Positions 14,515 through 22,407 of a stretch of DNA of 22,407 bases are shown piece by piece. This DNA is from JALOAT01 sp041677345 (lineage in GTDB: Bacteria > Pseudomonadota > Gammaproteobacteria > Thiohalomonadales > Thiohalomonadaceae), in NCBI GenBank assembly GCA_041677345.1, contig JBAYQE010000038.1, positions 1 through 22,407 on the forward strand, given 5' to 3'. A model generated the notes under the pieces. That model saw nothing but the letters and a program-made list of their open reading frames with translations, did no database searches and was not told the DNA's origin. The translations under genes and the position numbers were made by a program. The stretch's first letter is position 1. Each line of letters starts with the position of its first letter.

Positions 14515-17500
14515 ATGAAAAGCTTCCCCAAGACACTGTTTTCCACCGGCGTCGCCGCATTCCTGCTGGCGGCATTCCCGGCCGGCGCCGAGGATATCGA
14601 CATCTATTCGGCCGAGACGGGACTGGAGAGCAATCCCAACGTCCTCATCATCATCGACAACAGTGCCAACTGGTCCAGTGCGGCGCAGCACTGGCCCGGC
14701 GGCATCAAGCAGGGACAATCGGAACTCAATGCAGTGCGCACGGTGGTCGAGGGTCTCGGTACCGGTATCAACATCGGCTTGATGTTGTTCACGGAGGGTA
14801 TAGATGGCGGCTACGTGCGCTATCACATGCGGCCCATGACCGAAGCCAATAAAGATGCCTTCTCCGCCCTGATCGGAAACCCTGCCGCCTGCACAGACGG
14901 GCCCAACGCACTCAATGGCACCCCGAACTGCATCTACCATAACTTCGACGACCCGGGTGAGAAGGTTGGGACGGCCAAGACCGATTACAGTGCCGCACTC
15001 TTCGAGGCTTTCAAATATTTCGGTGGTTACACCAGTCCGGCGCACGCTCAGGACGATGTAGCGGGCACGCCCACGGGCGCGAACGCGTTCGGGCCATTCC
15101 GCTACTGCGGTGCCCCTGATCCCAAGTCCGATGCAGACGCTTTCATCGATGCGGCCAAGTCGCAATACAAGCAGGTCATCACCGACGAACAGAACTGCGC
15201 CGGCAACTACGTCATTTTCATCGGCAACGGCTTTCCCAATCAGGATTCGCCCGCCTCGCTGCTGAGCGGTGTGGGAGGGGATACGAGCCAGGTTCTCATG
15301 CCCGATTTCGAAGAAGGCGGCAAGACGGAGACAGAGCACCTGGAGACCAGTGCCTGTGGCGTGTATTCCAGCGTGGCGGAATGTGAGGCCGGTGCACGCG
15401 CCAAGTACGGCGATGCCTACGAGAGCTATAGCTGCACTGCCGCCACCACGTGTTCATCGGGCGCGGAAGTGACTTCCGTGGAGGTCTTGGGAACGACCGC
15501 CTGCGGTGCGTTCGAAGACGCACAGAGCTGCCGCGAGGAAGGCATTCCCTACGAAGATACGGCAACGACTACCTACAGTTGTCAGGAGCTGAGCAGTAGT
15601 TGTCCCTATACCCTTGATCTGACGGAACATGCCCTGGTCGCCAATCCTTCCGAGTGCATTCCCGATTCCGTGAAAGGGAACAAGCTTTACGACCAGGTCT
15701 GCATCGATTGGATTACGCCGCGCGAGCCGGACTATACGTCCTTCGTCTGCCAGACAAGCCCGGCGCCGGTGACCACGGGTTGCCCTAACAAGGCGGCCAA
15801 ATGGGTGATCAAGGCACTGCAGGAGAAGAAGGTGGGCAGGAGTTTCACCAAACTGGCAACCACCAAGTCGATTAGTGCCATCGAGACCACCGGATACAAT
15901 GTTTTCGGGACGCGTACCGTCCATGCGGTGACACCGACAGGCACCAGTTCACCACCGCCTCACAACAAGATCCGCTATGCGGACGAGTGGACACGCTTCT
16001 TGAACCAGACCGACGTGAGCAGTGCGCCGGGTCAGCAGAACGTCACGACCTACACCATCGACGTCTACAAAGACAAGCAGGACATGAATCAAACGGCACT
16101 GCTGCTCAGTATGGCGCGTGCAGGCGGCGGCAAATATTTCGCGGCCATGGATGAGAACGACATCGTCAACGCGCTGCGCAAGATCCTCACCGAGATCCAG
16201 TCGGTCAATAGCGTATTCGCGTCGTCGAGCCTGCCGGTGAGCGTCAATACCCAGGGCACTTACCTGAACCAGGTCTTCATCGGCATGTTCAGGCCCGACA
16301 GCACGGCGGCGCCGCGTTGGGCCGGCAACCTGAAGCAATACCAGTTCAAGTTCTTCGTTGATGAGATGAAGCTGGCGGACAAGGAGGAGGAGGAGGCCAT
16401 CAGCGCGACGACCGGGTTCATCACACCCTGTGCCGACAGCATGTGGACCACGGATAGCGGTCCTTACTGGAATTTCCCGGGCTCGCAGGCCACGGGCTCC
16501 TGCACGGCGCAAAGTTCCCGGTTTCCAACCGCAGGCTCCAGCTCGTTCCACTCTGATGCACCCGATGGTGATGTAGTGGAAAAGGGTGGGGCCGCGCAGC
16601 GCCTGCGTGGCGTAGGCTCGCTGGGAACCACCTTGACCTCCAGTTCCACCAACTATGCAGGGCGCAACCTGAAGACTTGCGACGGCTCCTCGGTGAGCAG
16701 TTGTACTTCGTTCACGAGTTTCAATACGGCCAACAGCGCCATTACGGCCGGTGCCTTGGCCGTCCTGGCCGAGGAACGCACCGGCCTCATCGACTGGGTG
16801 CGCGGCAAGGATGTGGACGATGAAGACGCGGACGGCGAGCAGAATGAGGTGCGCCCATCGGTCCATGGCGGGGTCATTCACTCGCAGCCCGCGGTCATCG
16901 ACTACGGTGGCGACATCGGCGTGATTGCCTTCTATGGCGCAGACGATGGTGTGTTCCACGCGGTCACCGGCGGCACTGAGGATACGGATGGTATGGAACT
17001 GTGGGGGTTCATTGCCCCTGAGACGTATGGGCGCCTGCGGCGCTTGCGGGACAACAGCCCTCTTATTGCCTATCCGAATATCGGCAACGTCACGCCGGCG
17101 CCCAGGCCGAAGGACTATTTCTTCGACGGCTCCATCGGCGTGCTCCAGGACGCTGGTACCACATGGATCTTTCCCACCATGCGTCGTGGAGGTCGTGCCG
17201 TGTATGCCTTCGATGTGAGCGATCCGGCCAACCCCTCCATCAAATGGCGTCGAGGCTGCTTCACCCACGACGTGAGCAACGACAGCGCCTGCGCCACGGG
17301 TTGGTCTGAGATCGGCCAGACCTGGTCCAAGCCGATCGTCACCCATCTCAGTGGCTATGTGGATGGTGGAGGCAAGCCCAAACCGGTGCTGGTGTTCGGC
17401 GGCGGCTATGACACCTGCGAGGATGCGGACAACGCGACGCCTAGTTGTGGTGCCTCGCCCAAGGGCGCCAATGTCTGGTTCGTGGATGCGGACACCGGGA

Positions 17501-18345
17501 CCTTGCTGCGCAAGTATCCGACCTCACGCAGTGTTCCGGGCGACGTGGCGGTCATCCAGGATAAGCAGCGTAACACCACGTATGTGTATGCCGCCGACAC
17601 GGGCGGCCACATCTATCGCATCAATGTGGGTAGCTACGACGGCTCAGCCTTCAACGGCTGGTCCGACAACACAGATGCGGACACAATTCGTCTGGCATCG
17701 CTGGCCGACGGCGAGGCGCGCAAGTTCCTGTTTGGCCCCGACGTGGTGCCGTACAAGGAGTTCAACGCCGTGATCGCCGGTACGGGTGACCGCGAGCGGC
17801 CGCTTTGGGAGAACTATCCGTGCAATCAGGGCAGTGGCGGGGTACTCAATCGCGCCTTCATGATCAAGGATGTGGTCCCTGGCATGCCGGCGACTCCCAT
17901 CACCACCACGGATCTTCTGGACGTGAGCAACGCGCCCGATATCACCGCAGACGACACCGCTCTGGTGCAGGCCAAAGGCTGGCGCTTCGACCTGAATACC
18001 TGCGAACAGGTGGTGAACAAGCCGTTGACCTTCGCGGGCACGGTTTACTTCGGTACCAATGAGCCCGCGGCGGTCGGTACCGCCTGTGGACGCAACCTTG
18101 GCATTGCACGCGGCTATGCCGTCAAGTTCCTCACGGGCAATCCGGCCCTCAACGATGAACGCTTCGTGGAATACACAGGGGGTGGTCTGCCGCCGTCACC
18201 GGTGGCGGGCGTCGTGGACGTCGACGGTGAGAAGGTGCCATTCATTATTGGCGGTGACGAGGAGTCGCCCTTCCAGGGGGGGGAGGTGGAGATCTCGCCC
18301 CCGGCACGCCGCAACAAGCAGTATTGGTACATGGACGCTGATTGA
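14515..18345 (+). CDS. pilY1: Type IV pilus tip adhesin/mechanosensor PilY1
   Basis: Predicted 1276-residue secreted protein, last gene of the pilin operon. A signal peptide ends near A-G-A-E (about 25). An N-terminal vWA-like domain follows (about 40-570), with the MIDAS-like V-L-I-I-I-D-N-S-A-N-W (Ser replaced by Asn in the third slot). The C-terminal part (about 690-1250) is the Neisseria PilC/PilY1 beta-propeller, recognised by V-H-G-G-V-I-H-S-Q-P-A-V, F-F-D-G-S-I-G-V, G-G-R-A-V-Y-A-F-D-V and Y-A-A-D-T-G-G-H-I-Y-R. A cysteine-rich insertion (about 275-430) interrupts the vWA region and contains a repeated C-x8-C-x16-C-x5/6-C unit. An acidic D-V-D-D-E-D-A-D-G-E stretch (766-775) precedes the propeller, while the usual propeller calcium loop before Y-A-A-D is poorly kept (near D1016). 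It would sit at the pilus tip and act in adhesion, retraction control and surface sensing. Confidence 0.92.
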   Translation: MKSFPKTLFSTGVAAFLLAAFPAGAEDIDIYSAETGLESNPNVLIIIDNSANWSSAAQHWPGGIKQGQSELNAVRTVVEGLGTGINIGLMLFTEGIDGGYVRYHMRPMTEANKDAFSALIGNPAACTDGPNALNGTPNCIYHNFDDPGEKVGTAKTDYSAALFEAFKYFGGYTSPAHAQDDVAGTPTGANAFGPFRYCGAPDPKSDADAFIDAAKSQYKQVITDEQNCAGNYVIFIGNGFPNQDSPASLLSGVGGDTSQVLMPDFEEGGKTETEHLETSACGVYSSVAECEAGARAKYGDAYESYSCTAATTCSSGAEVTSVEVLGTTACGAFEDAQSCREEGIPYEDTATTTYSCQELSSSCPYTLDLTEHALVANPSECIPDSVKGNKLYDQVCIDWITPREPDYTSFVCQTSPAPVTTGCPNKAAKWVIKALQEKKVGRSFTKLATTKSISAIETTGYNVFGTRTVHAVTPTGTSSPPPHNKIRYADEWTRFLNQTDVSSAPGQQNVTTYTIDVYKDKQDMNQTALLLSMARAGGGKYFAAMDENDIVNALRKILTEIQSVNSVFASSSLPVSVNTQGTYLNQVFIGMFRPDSTAAPRWAGNLKQYQFKFFVDEMKLADKEEEEAISATTGFITPCADSMWTTDSGPYWNFPGSQATGSCTAQSSRFPTAGSSSFHSDAPDGDVVEKGGAAQRLRGVGSLGTTLTSSSTNYAGRNLKTCDGSSVSSCTSFTSFNTANSAITAGALAVLAEERTGLIDWVRGKDVDDEDADGEQNEVRPSVHGGVIHSQPAVIDYGGDIGVIAFYGADDGVFHAVTGGTEDTDGMELWGFIAPETYGRLRRLRDNSPLIAYPNIGNVTPAPRPKDYFFDGSIGVLQDAGTTWIFPTMRRGGRAVYAFDVSDPANPSIKWRRGCFTHDVSNDSACATGWSEIGQTWSKPIVTHLSGYVDGGGKPKPVLVFGGGYDTCEDADNATPSCGASPKGANVWFVDADTGTLLRKYPTSRSVPGDVAVIQDKQRNTTYVYAADTGGHIYRINVGSYDGSAFNGWSDNTDADTIRLASLADGEARKFLFGPDVVPYKEFNAVIAGTGDRERPLWENYPCNQGSGGVLNRAFMIKDVVPGMPATPITTTDLLDVSNAPDITADDTALVQAKGWRFDLNTCEQVVNKPLTFAGTVYFGTNEPAAVGTACGRNLGIARGYAVKFLTGNPALNDERFVEYTGGGLPPSPVAGVVDVDGEKVPFIIGGDEESPFQGGEVEISPPARRNKQYWYMDAD

Positions 18346-18361
18346 AGCTCCTGAGGTACAC

Positions 18362-18386
18362 GGGGCAGGAGGATTTCTCCTGTCCC
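18362..18386 (+). terminator. Hairpin after pilY1
   Basis: Ten-pair stem GGGGCAGGAG / CTCCTGTCCC (one G-U) with a GATTT loop, 16 bases after the pilY1 stop. It lacks a following T-run. Its position suggests the end of the pilin operon. Confidence 0.5.
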
Positions 18387-18656
18387 TGTGCCATCAGGTG
18401 TCGGCCCACGTTCTGTGCCGGTGCCGAGAGCACCCAGCGTGGCCGATCCCAGGTGCACGTGTCCACAAGCCATGGCGGCTTCGAGAAGCCGTTACGAGGG
18501 CTGACAGACCGGGGTTTTCTGCACTTTCACGCTTCCGGTCCGCGTTGCGAAACGTCTCACCACTTCCTCTTTTGGGAGGTTGGCTGAGGGGTACGGCAAT
18601 TCTGTCTCAGCTCAGCAATCCCGATCCAAGGAACCATTTTCTAGACTTGAAAACAG
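18387..18656. other. Non-coding gap between pilY1 and the kinase gene
   Basis: No gene is visible here. It holds a perfect 6-bp hairpin with a CGAG loop, CGGCTT/AAGCCG (18476-18491), and a wider GACCGG/CCGGTC dyad (18507-18512/18535-18540). A promoter for the downstream gene is expected here, but I see no convincing -35/-10 pair. Confidence 0.4.
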
Positions 18657-19712
18657 GTGCCGCTGGAGGCGGCAAGGCCTGACAGTCTCTGGAGCTGGCA
18701 CGTGGATCTGGATGCGAAAGTCGACTTCTTGCGACGGCCGGCGGCCTATCCTGAGCGACCGGCCCAAGTGGACGTGGTGGAGACCCACATCTCCTGGGTA
18801 TTTCTGACGCCACGCTTTGCCTATAAGCTGAAGAAGCCTGTGCGGCAGCCTTACCTGGATTTTCGAACCCTGGATGCGCGCCATCAGGACTGCCGCCAGG
18901 AGGTGCGCTTGAACCGGCGCCTGGCCGGCAATATCTACCTGGGTGTATTGCCGCTCAGCCTGTCCGACACCGGTCAGCTCAATCTTGTTGGGGATGGGCG
19001 CACCATCGATTGGTTGGTGCACATGCGCCGACTTCCCGCAAAGCGTATGCTTGATGAGCGGCTCCGCCGTGGTCAGGCCACTGAGCGTGACCTGCGCCGT
19101 GTCGGTGACTGCTTGGCACGTTTCTACCAGACACTGCCTCCGGTGCCCACAGATGTTGTGGAGTACCTTGCCGGCTTTCGTGACGATATCGAGGACAACC
19201 GGCGTGAGCTCGGTGATCCACGCCTGGGTCTCCCCTCATCCCGAGTTGCAACCCTTTGTGCGCAACAGCAATGGCTATTGCCGCGGCTTGCGCCGCTATG
19301 CGCGGCGCGGGTACACGAGGGTCGCATCATCGAAGGCCATGGTGACTTGCGACCGGAGCACGTCTGTCTGCTGCGCGTGCCCGTCATCATCGATTGCCTG
19401 GAATTCAAGCGCGCATTTCGCGTGCTCGATGCAGCGGACGAACTGGGCTTTCTCGCCCTCGAATGCGAGCGCTTGGGCGCTCCATGGGTTGGGCAGATCC
19501 TGTTTGGCGCCTACGCAACGATAACCGGCGATCGCTCCGCCGTCAGCCTCGTACATTTCTTCCAGAGCATGCGTGCCACGCTACGCGCCAAGCTGGCCAT
19601 CTGGCATAACCGTGATCCCGATGTGCGCGATACGGAGAAATGGATGCGGAAGAGCCTGCATTACCTGGAACTGGCCGAGCGCCATGCCCACGCAGCGGGC
19701 AAGGAACTCTAG
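18657..19712 (+). CDS. Aminoglycoside-phosphotransferase-like kinase (COG2187 type)
   Basis: Predicted 351-residue soluble protein with a protein-kinase-like fold. Near the N-terminus is V-E-T-H-I-S-W-V-F-L-T followed by F-A-Y-K-L-K-K-P (54-61), the ATP-anchoring lysine region of this family, then L-D-F-R-T-L and E-V-R-L-N-R-R-L. The catalytic loop is H-G-D-L-R-P-E-H (228-235), with His where most kinases of this fold have Asn, and the metal-binding Asp is D246 in V-I-I-D-C-L-E-F. Many relatives carry an extra C-terminal P-loop kinase domain; this one does not. The start is uncertain: the open frame begins at GTG 18657 with a weak ribosome site, and GTG 18702 is an alternative. Substrate unknown. 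It is convergent with clpV, 18 bases between the stops. Confidence 0.75.
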   Translation: MPLEAARPDSLWSWHVDLDAKVDFLRRPAAYPERPAQVDVVETHISWVFLTPRFAYKLKKPVRQPYLDFRTLDARHQDCRQEVRLNRRLAGNIYLGVLPLSLSDTGQLNLVGDGRTIDWLVHMRRLPAKRMLDERLRRGQATERDLRRVGDCLARFYQTLPPVPTDVVEYLAGFRDDIEDNRRELGDPRLGLPSSRVATLCAQQQWLLPRLAPLCAARVHEGRIIEGHGDLRPEHVCLLRVPVIIDCLEFKRAFRVLDAADELGFLALECERLGAPWVGQILFGAYATITGDRSAVSLVHFFQSMRATLRAKLAIWHNRDPDVRDTEKWMRKSLHYLELAERHAHAAGKEL

Positions 19713-19730
19713 CCGCCAGGGAAACAGCCA

Positions 19731-22407
19731 TCAACAAACCTTGTAAGCGAACCGACCGTCATCATCGACGCTCAAGTGAATTTCAGTGAAAGGACGGTTC
19801 TCCGCCAATGTGGCCAGACATACCGAAGCCATTTCCGGCAGCATCGTGCAGGAGAGGATGTTTTCGATATTGCGTGCGCCCGTATCCACTTCCTGACTCC
19901 GCGCGACAATATGGAGCATGACCTCCTCGTCGTAACGAAGATCGGCGTCGTAGCGTTCCAGTACACGCTTTTCGATGCGATCCATGTTGATCTTGCAGAT
20001 CTTCATCAGGTCTTCATCACTGAGCGGATAATACGGGAGCACCGTGGTGCGGCCGAGGAATGCGGGTTTGAAATACTTCAATAACTGAGGACGGAAGTTG
20101 TCCAGAAGGACATCGGGATCGGGCCTCCTCTCTTCGCCGGCATGGCACATGGCCCTGATGTGTTCCTCACCCGCATTGGATGTCATGATGATGACCGTAT
20201 TGCGGAAATCGATATCCCGACCCTCACCATCCTTGATAGTGCCCTTGTCGAACACGTTGTAAAAAATGTCCTGCACCCCCGGATGCGCTTTCTCCATCTC
20301 ATCGAGCAGTATCACGCTGTATGGCTTGCGTCGCACCGCTTCAGTGAGTACGCCGCCCTCTCCATAGCCCACGTAACCGGGAGGAGAACCCAGCAGCATG
20401 GAGACCTTGTGCTCTTCCTTGAATTCGGACATGTTGATGACGGTGAGGTTTTGCTCACCACCGTAAAGCAGGTCGGCCAGTGCGAGCGCTGTTTCGGTCT
20501 TGCCCACGCCGCTCGGTCCTACCATGAAGAACACCCCGATGGGTTTGCGAGGATCGGTCAAACCGGCGCGTGATGTGCGGATGGCTTGGGCAACGGCATC
20601 GAGTGCGTGGTCCTGACCGATCACCCGCTCAGCGAGCTTGTTTTTCAAATCAAGCACCGCATTGATCTCATCAGACATCATTTTGCCCACGGGGATGCCT
20701 GTCCAGTTGGCGACGACCTCTGCGATGGCCTGACCATCGACATTGACTTGAATCAAAGGCGCGTCTCCCTGGAGTGTCTCCAGTTCCTCCATGAGAGCCC
20801 GTATTTCCGCCTTGATCGTCTCACGGGCCTCGGACGAAAGGGGGGCATTGGTCGAGGTCCCCGTGTCCGTGGGTGCCTGCCCCCGTATGTGGAAATCCTC
20901 TTCCAGGCGTTGTTGCAGGGCATGGATCTGTGCAACTGTTGCCTGTTCGGCACGCCATTGCTGTTGCTGCTGTTCCAGCGCTGAGTCCAGTCGGGATTTT
21001 TCCGATGTGAGTTCCGCGATGCGTGCATCACAGTTACCGAAGGTGGCGTGTTCCCTTTCAAGGCAGGCGAGATTGGCCGTACATTGCTGAATCCGCCGCT
21101 GGGTGTCTTCGATGGCTGCAGGTGTGGCACTCTGGCTAAGCGCCACCCGTGCACACGCGGTGTCCAGCAGACTGACGGATTTGTCCGGCAGTTGCCGTCC
21201 CATGATGTAGCGTCGGGCGAGCTTTACCGAGTCCACGATGGCGTCGTCCATGATGCGTACACCATGGTGATTGCCCAAGGCTACCGCGATGGAGCGCATC
21301 ATATCGATGGCTGTGGGGACGTCGGGCTCTTCTATTTTGACCACCTGGAAGCGGCGGGTGAGGGCCGGGTCACGCTCGAAATACTTCTTGTATTCCGCCC
21401 AGGTAGTAGCAGCAATGGTTCGGAGTTCACCGCGCGCCAGCGCCGGCTTCAACAGGTTGGCTGCGTCGCCCTGGCCCTCCTTGCCCCCTGCCCCAATCAA
21501 GGTGTGTGCCTCATCGATGAACATGATGATGGGGGTCGCCGATGCCTTGACTTCCGCGATCACGGACTTCAGGCGATTTTCGAATTCACCCTTCACGCTC
21601 GCACCCGCTTGGAGGAGGCCCAAATCCAGGCTGCGTACGCTGACACCCTTCAAAGGCGCCGGTACATCGCCTGCGGCAATGCGCAACGCAAAACCTTCGA
21701 CCACGGCGGTCTTGCCGACACCAGCCTCGCCTGTGAGTATCGGATTGTTCTGGCGACGGCGGATCAGGATATCGATGATTTGCCGCACCTCTTCATTGCG
21801 GCCGAGTACGGGATCGATGCGGCCAAGCCGTGCTTCGTTGGTCAGATCGACCGTGAATCTGTCAAGTGCCGGGGTATTGCTTGGCGAGGCCGGCACTGCA
21901 CCGTCATCGCAAGCGCCGCCTGTGCGCGCGGATACTGATTCCGCCGTTGCCCCTACGATACTCGGTAACAGGACCCGTAACGATTCGGGGGCAATGTGTT
22001 TGAGCTCTCCAGCGATTGTCCCGGATGCGCTGCGGAAACCCTCATCCATGAGCAGGGCAGCGAGCAGGTGCGCGGAAGTCACCTGTGAATGGCCGTATTC
22101 CACGGAGGCGAGCATCCATGCATTCTTGGCCAGGTCGACCACCCCGGGAGAGAGTGCCGGAGCACGGGTATTTCCTGTTTTTATCCGGTCGAGTTCCTGA
22201 TTCAGCTGGGCGACCAGCTTTCCACGGTCGACGTCAAACCTGGACAGGATGGCAGAAATATCGTTATCAGACGTGTTCAACAGCTGTATGAACCAGTGTT
22301 CGGGTTCGATATTGTAGTGGGTACGGGTCATGCACAGCCCGGCGGCACCCTCGAGGGCAGCCCGGCAGTGAGTATTCAGCTTTCCAATAAGCGACTTGAG
22401 ATCGAGA
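19731..22407 (-). CDS. clpV: Type VI secretion ATPase ClpV (TssH), 5' truncated by window edge
   Basis: 891 residues are visible, and the gene continues past the right edge. The ATG at 22331 is internal: in frame upstream of it the sequence reads S-L-I-G-K-L-N-T-H-C-R-A-A-L-E-G-A-A-G-L-C, the conserved ClpV N-terminal helix. Numbering from that internal Met, the first AAA module has G-E-A-G-V-G-K-T (201-208) and F-I-D-E-A (271-275). A coiled middle domain spans about 400-520. The second module has G-P-S-G-V-G-K-T (605-612), G-Y-V-G-Y-G-E-G-G-V-L-T-E-A-V-R-R and L-L-D-E-M-E. This set, with the R-T-H-Y-N-I-E-P-E-H-W N-domain, separates ClpV from ClpB. The hexamer disassembles contracted TssB/TssC sheaths. 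It is the last gene of its operon here; other tss genes should lie to the right. Confidence 0.94.
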   Translation of the reverse strand, partial: LDLKSLIGKLNTHCRAALEGAAGLCMTRTHYNIEPEHWFIQLLNTSDNDISAILSRFDVDRGKLVAQLNQELDRIKTGNTRAPALSPGVVDLAKNAWMLASVEYGHSQVTSAHLLAALLMDEGFRSASGTIAGELKHIAPESLRVLLPSIVGATAESVSARTGGACDDGAVPASPSNTPALDRFTVDLTNEARLGRIDPVLGRNEEVRQIIDILIRRRQNNPILTGEAGVGKTAVVEGFALRIAAGDVPAPLKGVSVRSLDLGLLQAGASVKGEFENRLKSVIAEVKASATPIIMFIDEAHTLIGAGGKEGQGDAANLLKPALARGELRTIAATTWAEYKKYFERDPALTRRFQVVKIEEPDVPTAIDMMRSIAVALGNHHGVRIMDDAIVDSVKLARRYIMGRQLPDKSVSLLDTACARVALSQSATPAAIEDTQRRIQQCTANLACLEREHATFGNCDARIAELTSEKSRLDSALEQQQQQWRAEQATVAQIHALQQRLEEDFHIRGQAPTDTGTSTNAPLSSEARETIKAEIRALMEELETLQGDAPLIQVNVDGQAIAEVVANWTGIPVGKMMSDEINAVLDLKNKLAERVIGQDHALDAVAQAIRTSRAGLTDPRKPIGVFFMVGPSGVGKTETALALADLLYGGEQNLTVINMSEFKEEHKVSMLLGSPPGYVGYGEGGVLTEAVRRKPYSVILLDEMEKAHPGVQDIFYNVFDKGTIKDGEGRDIDFRNTVIIMTSNAGEEHIRAMCHAGEERRPDPDVLLDNFRPQLLKYFKPAFLGRTTVLPYYPLSDEDLMKICKINMDRIEKRVLERYDADLRYDEEVMLHIVARSQEVDTGARNIENILSCTMLPEMASVCLATLAENRPFTEIHLSVDDDGRFAYKVC

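Noticed and set aside
15949..17346. 465-codon minus-strand frame inside pilY1
   Set aside because: Arg/Ala/Gly-rich antisense shadow; the sense strand encodes recognisable PilY1 propeller motifs throughout.
1..22407. CRISPR arrays, tRNA or rRNA genes, insertion sequences
   Set aside because: No regularly spaced repeats, cloverleaf sequences or transposase reading frames were recognised.

Overview
The window is a GC-rich, gene-dense piece of a Gram-negative chromosome. The most likely source is a gammaproteobacterium. This rests on an AcrAB-type RND efflux operon with an AcrR-like repressor and operator, a Pseudomonas-type minor pilin/PilY1 operon, and a type VI secretion ClpV ATPase. The species cannot be named from the sequence. 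No tRNA, rRNA, CRISPR array, insertion sequence or integrase was found.

Layout. (1) 1-1972, plus strand: the 3' end of a DUF1998 helicase (MrfA/YprA-like) overlapping an RNase H-fold exonuclease with a TPR-like tail (MrfB/YprB-like), a probable two-gene DNA repair unit. (2) 2051-3064, minus: a family 2 glycosyltransferase with an added C-terminal Rossmann-like domain, flanked on both sides by degenerate GGAG-rich dyad repeats. (3) 3195-8214: an AcrR-type repressor (minus) divergent from a periplasmic adaptor lipoprotein and an HAE1 RND pump (plus), with an AcrR-like operator between them. No outer-membrane channel gene follows. (4) 8502-11139, plus: a haem/flavin ferric-reductase-like oxidoreductase and an MFS transporter. 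(5) 11140-11582: a 443-bp non-coding stretch with an unusual amount of potential RNA secondary structure and a candidate sigma70 promoter. (6) 11583-18345, plus: a type IV pilus minor pilin operon in the order pilE, fimU, pilV, pilW, pilX, pilY1. (7) 18657-19712, plus: an aminoglycoside-phosphotransferase-like kinase. (8) 19731 to the right edge, minus: clpV (tssH), whose true start lies beyond the window, so a T6SS locus probably continues to the right.

How they work together. The minor pilins and PilY1 would form the initiation/tip complex of the type IV pilus used for surface sensing, adhesion and twitching. ClpV recycles contracted T6SS sheaths. The RND pump is locally repressed by its TetR neighbour. 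The parts least explained by known families are the structured non-coding region before the pilin operon (a nested three-helix dyad, then a leader in which one segment can pair with either of two others), and a cysteine-rich repeat insertion inside the PilY1 N-terminal domain.
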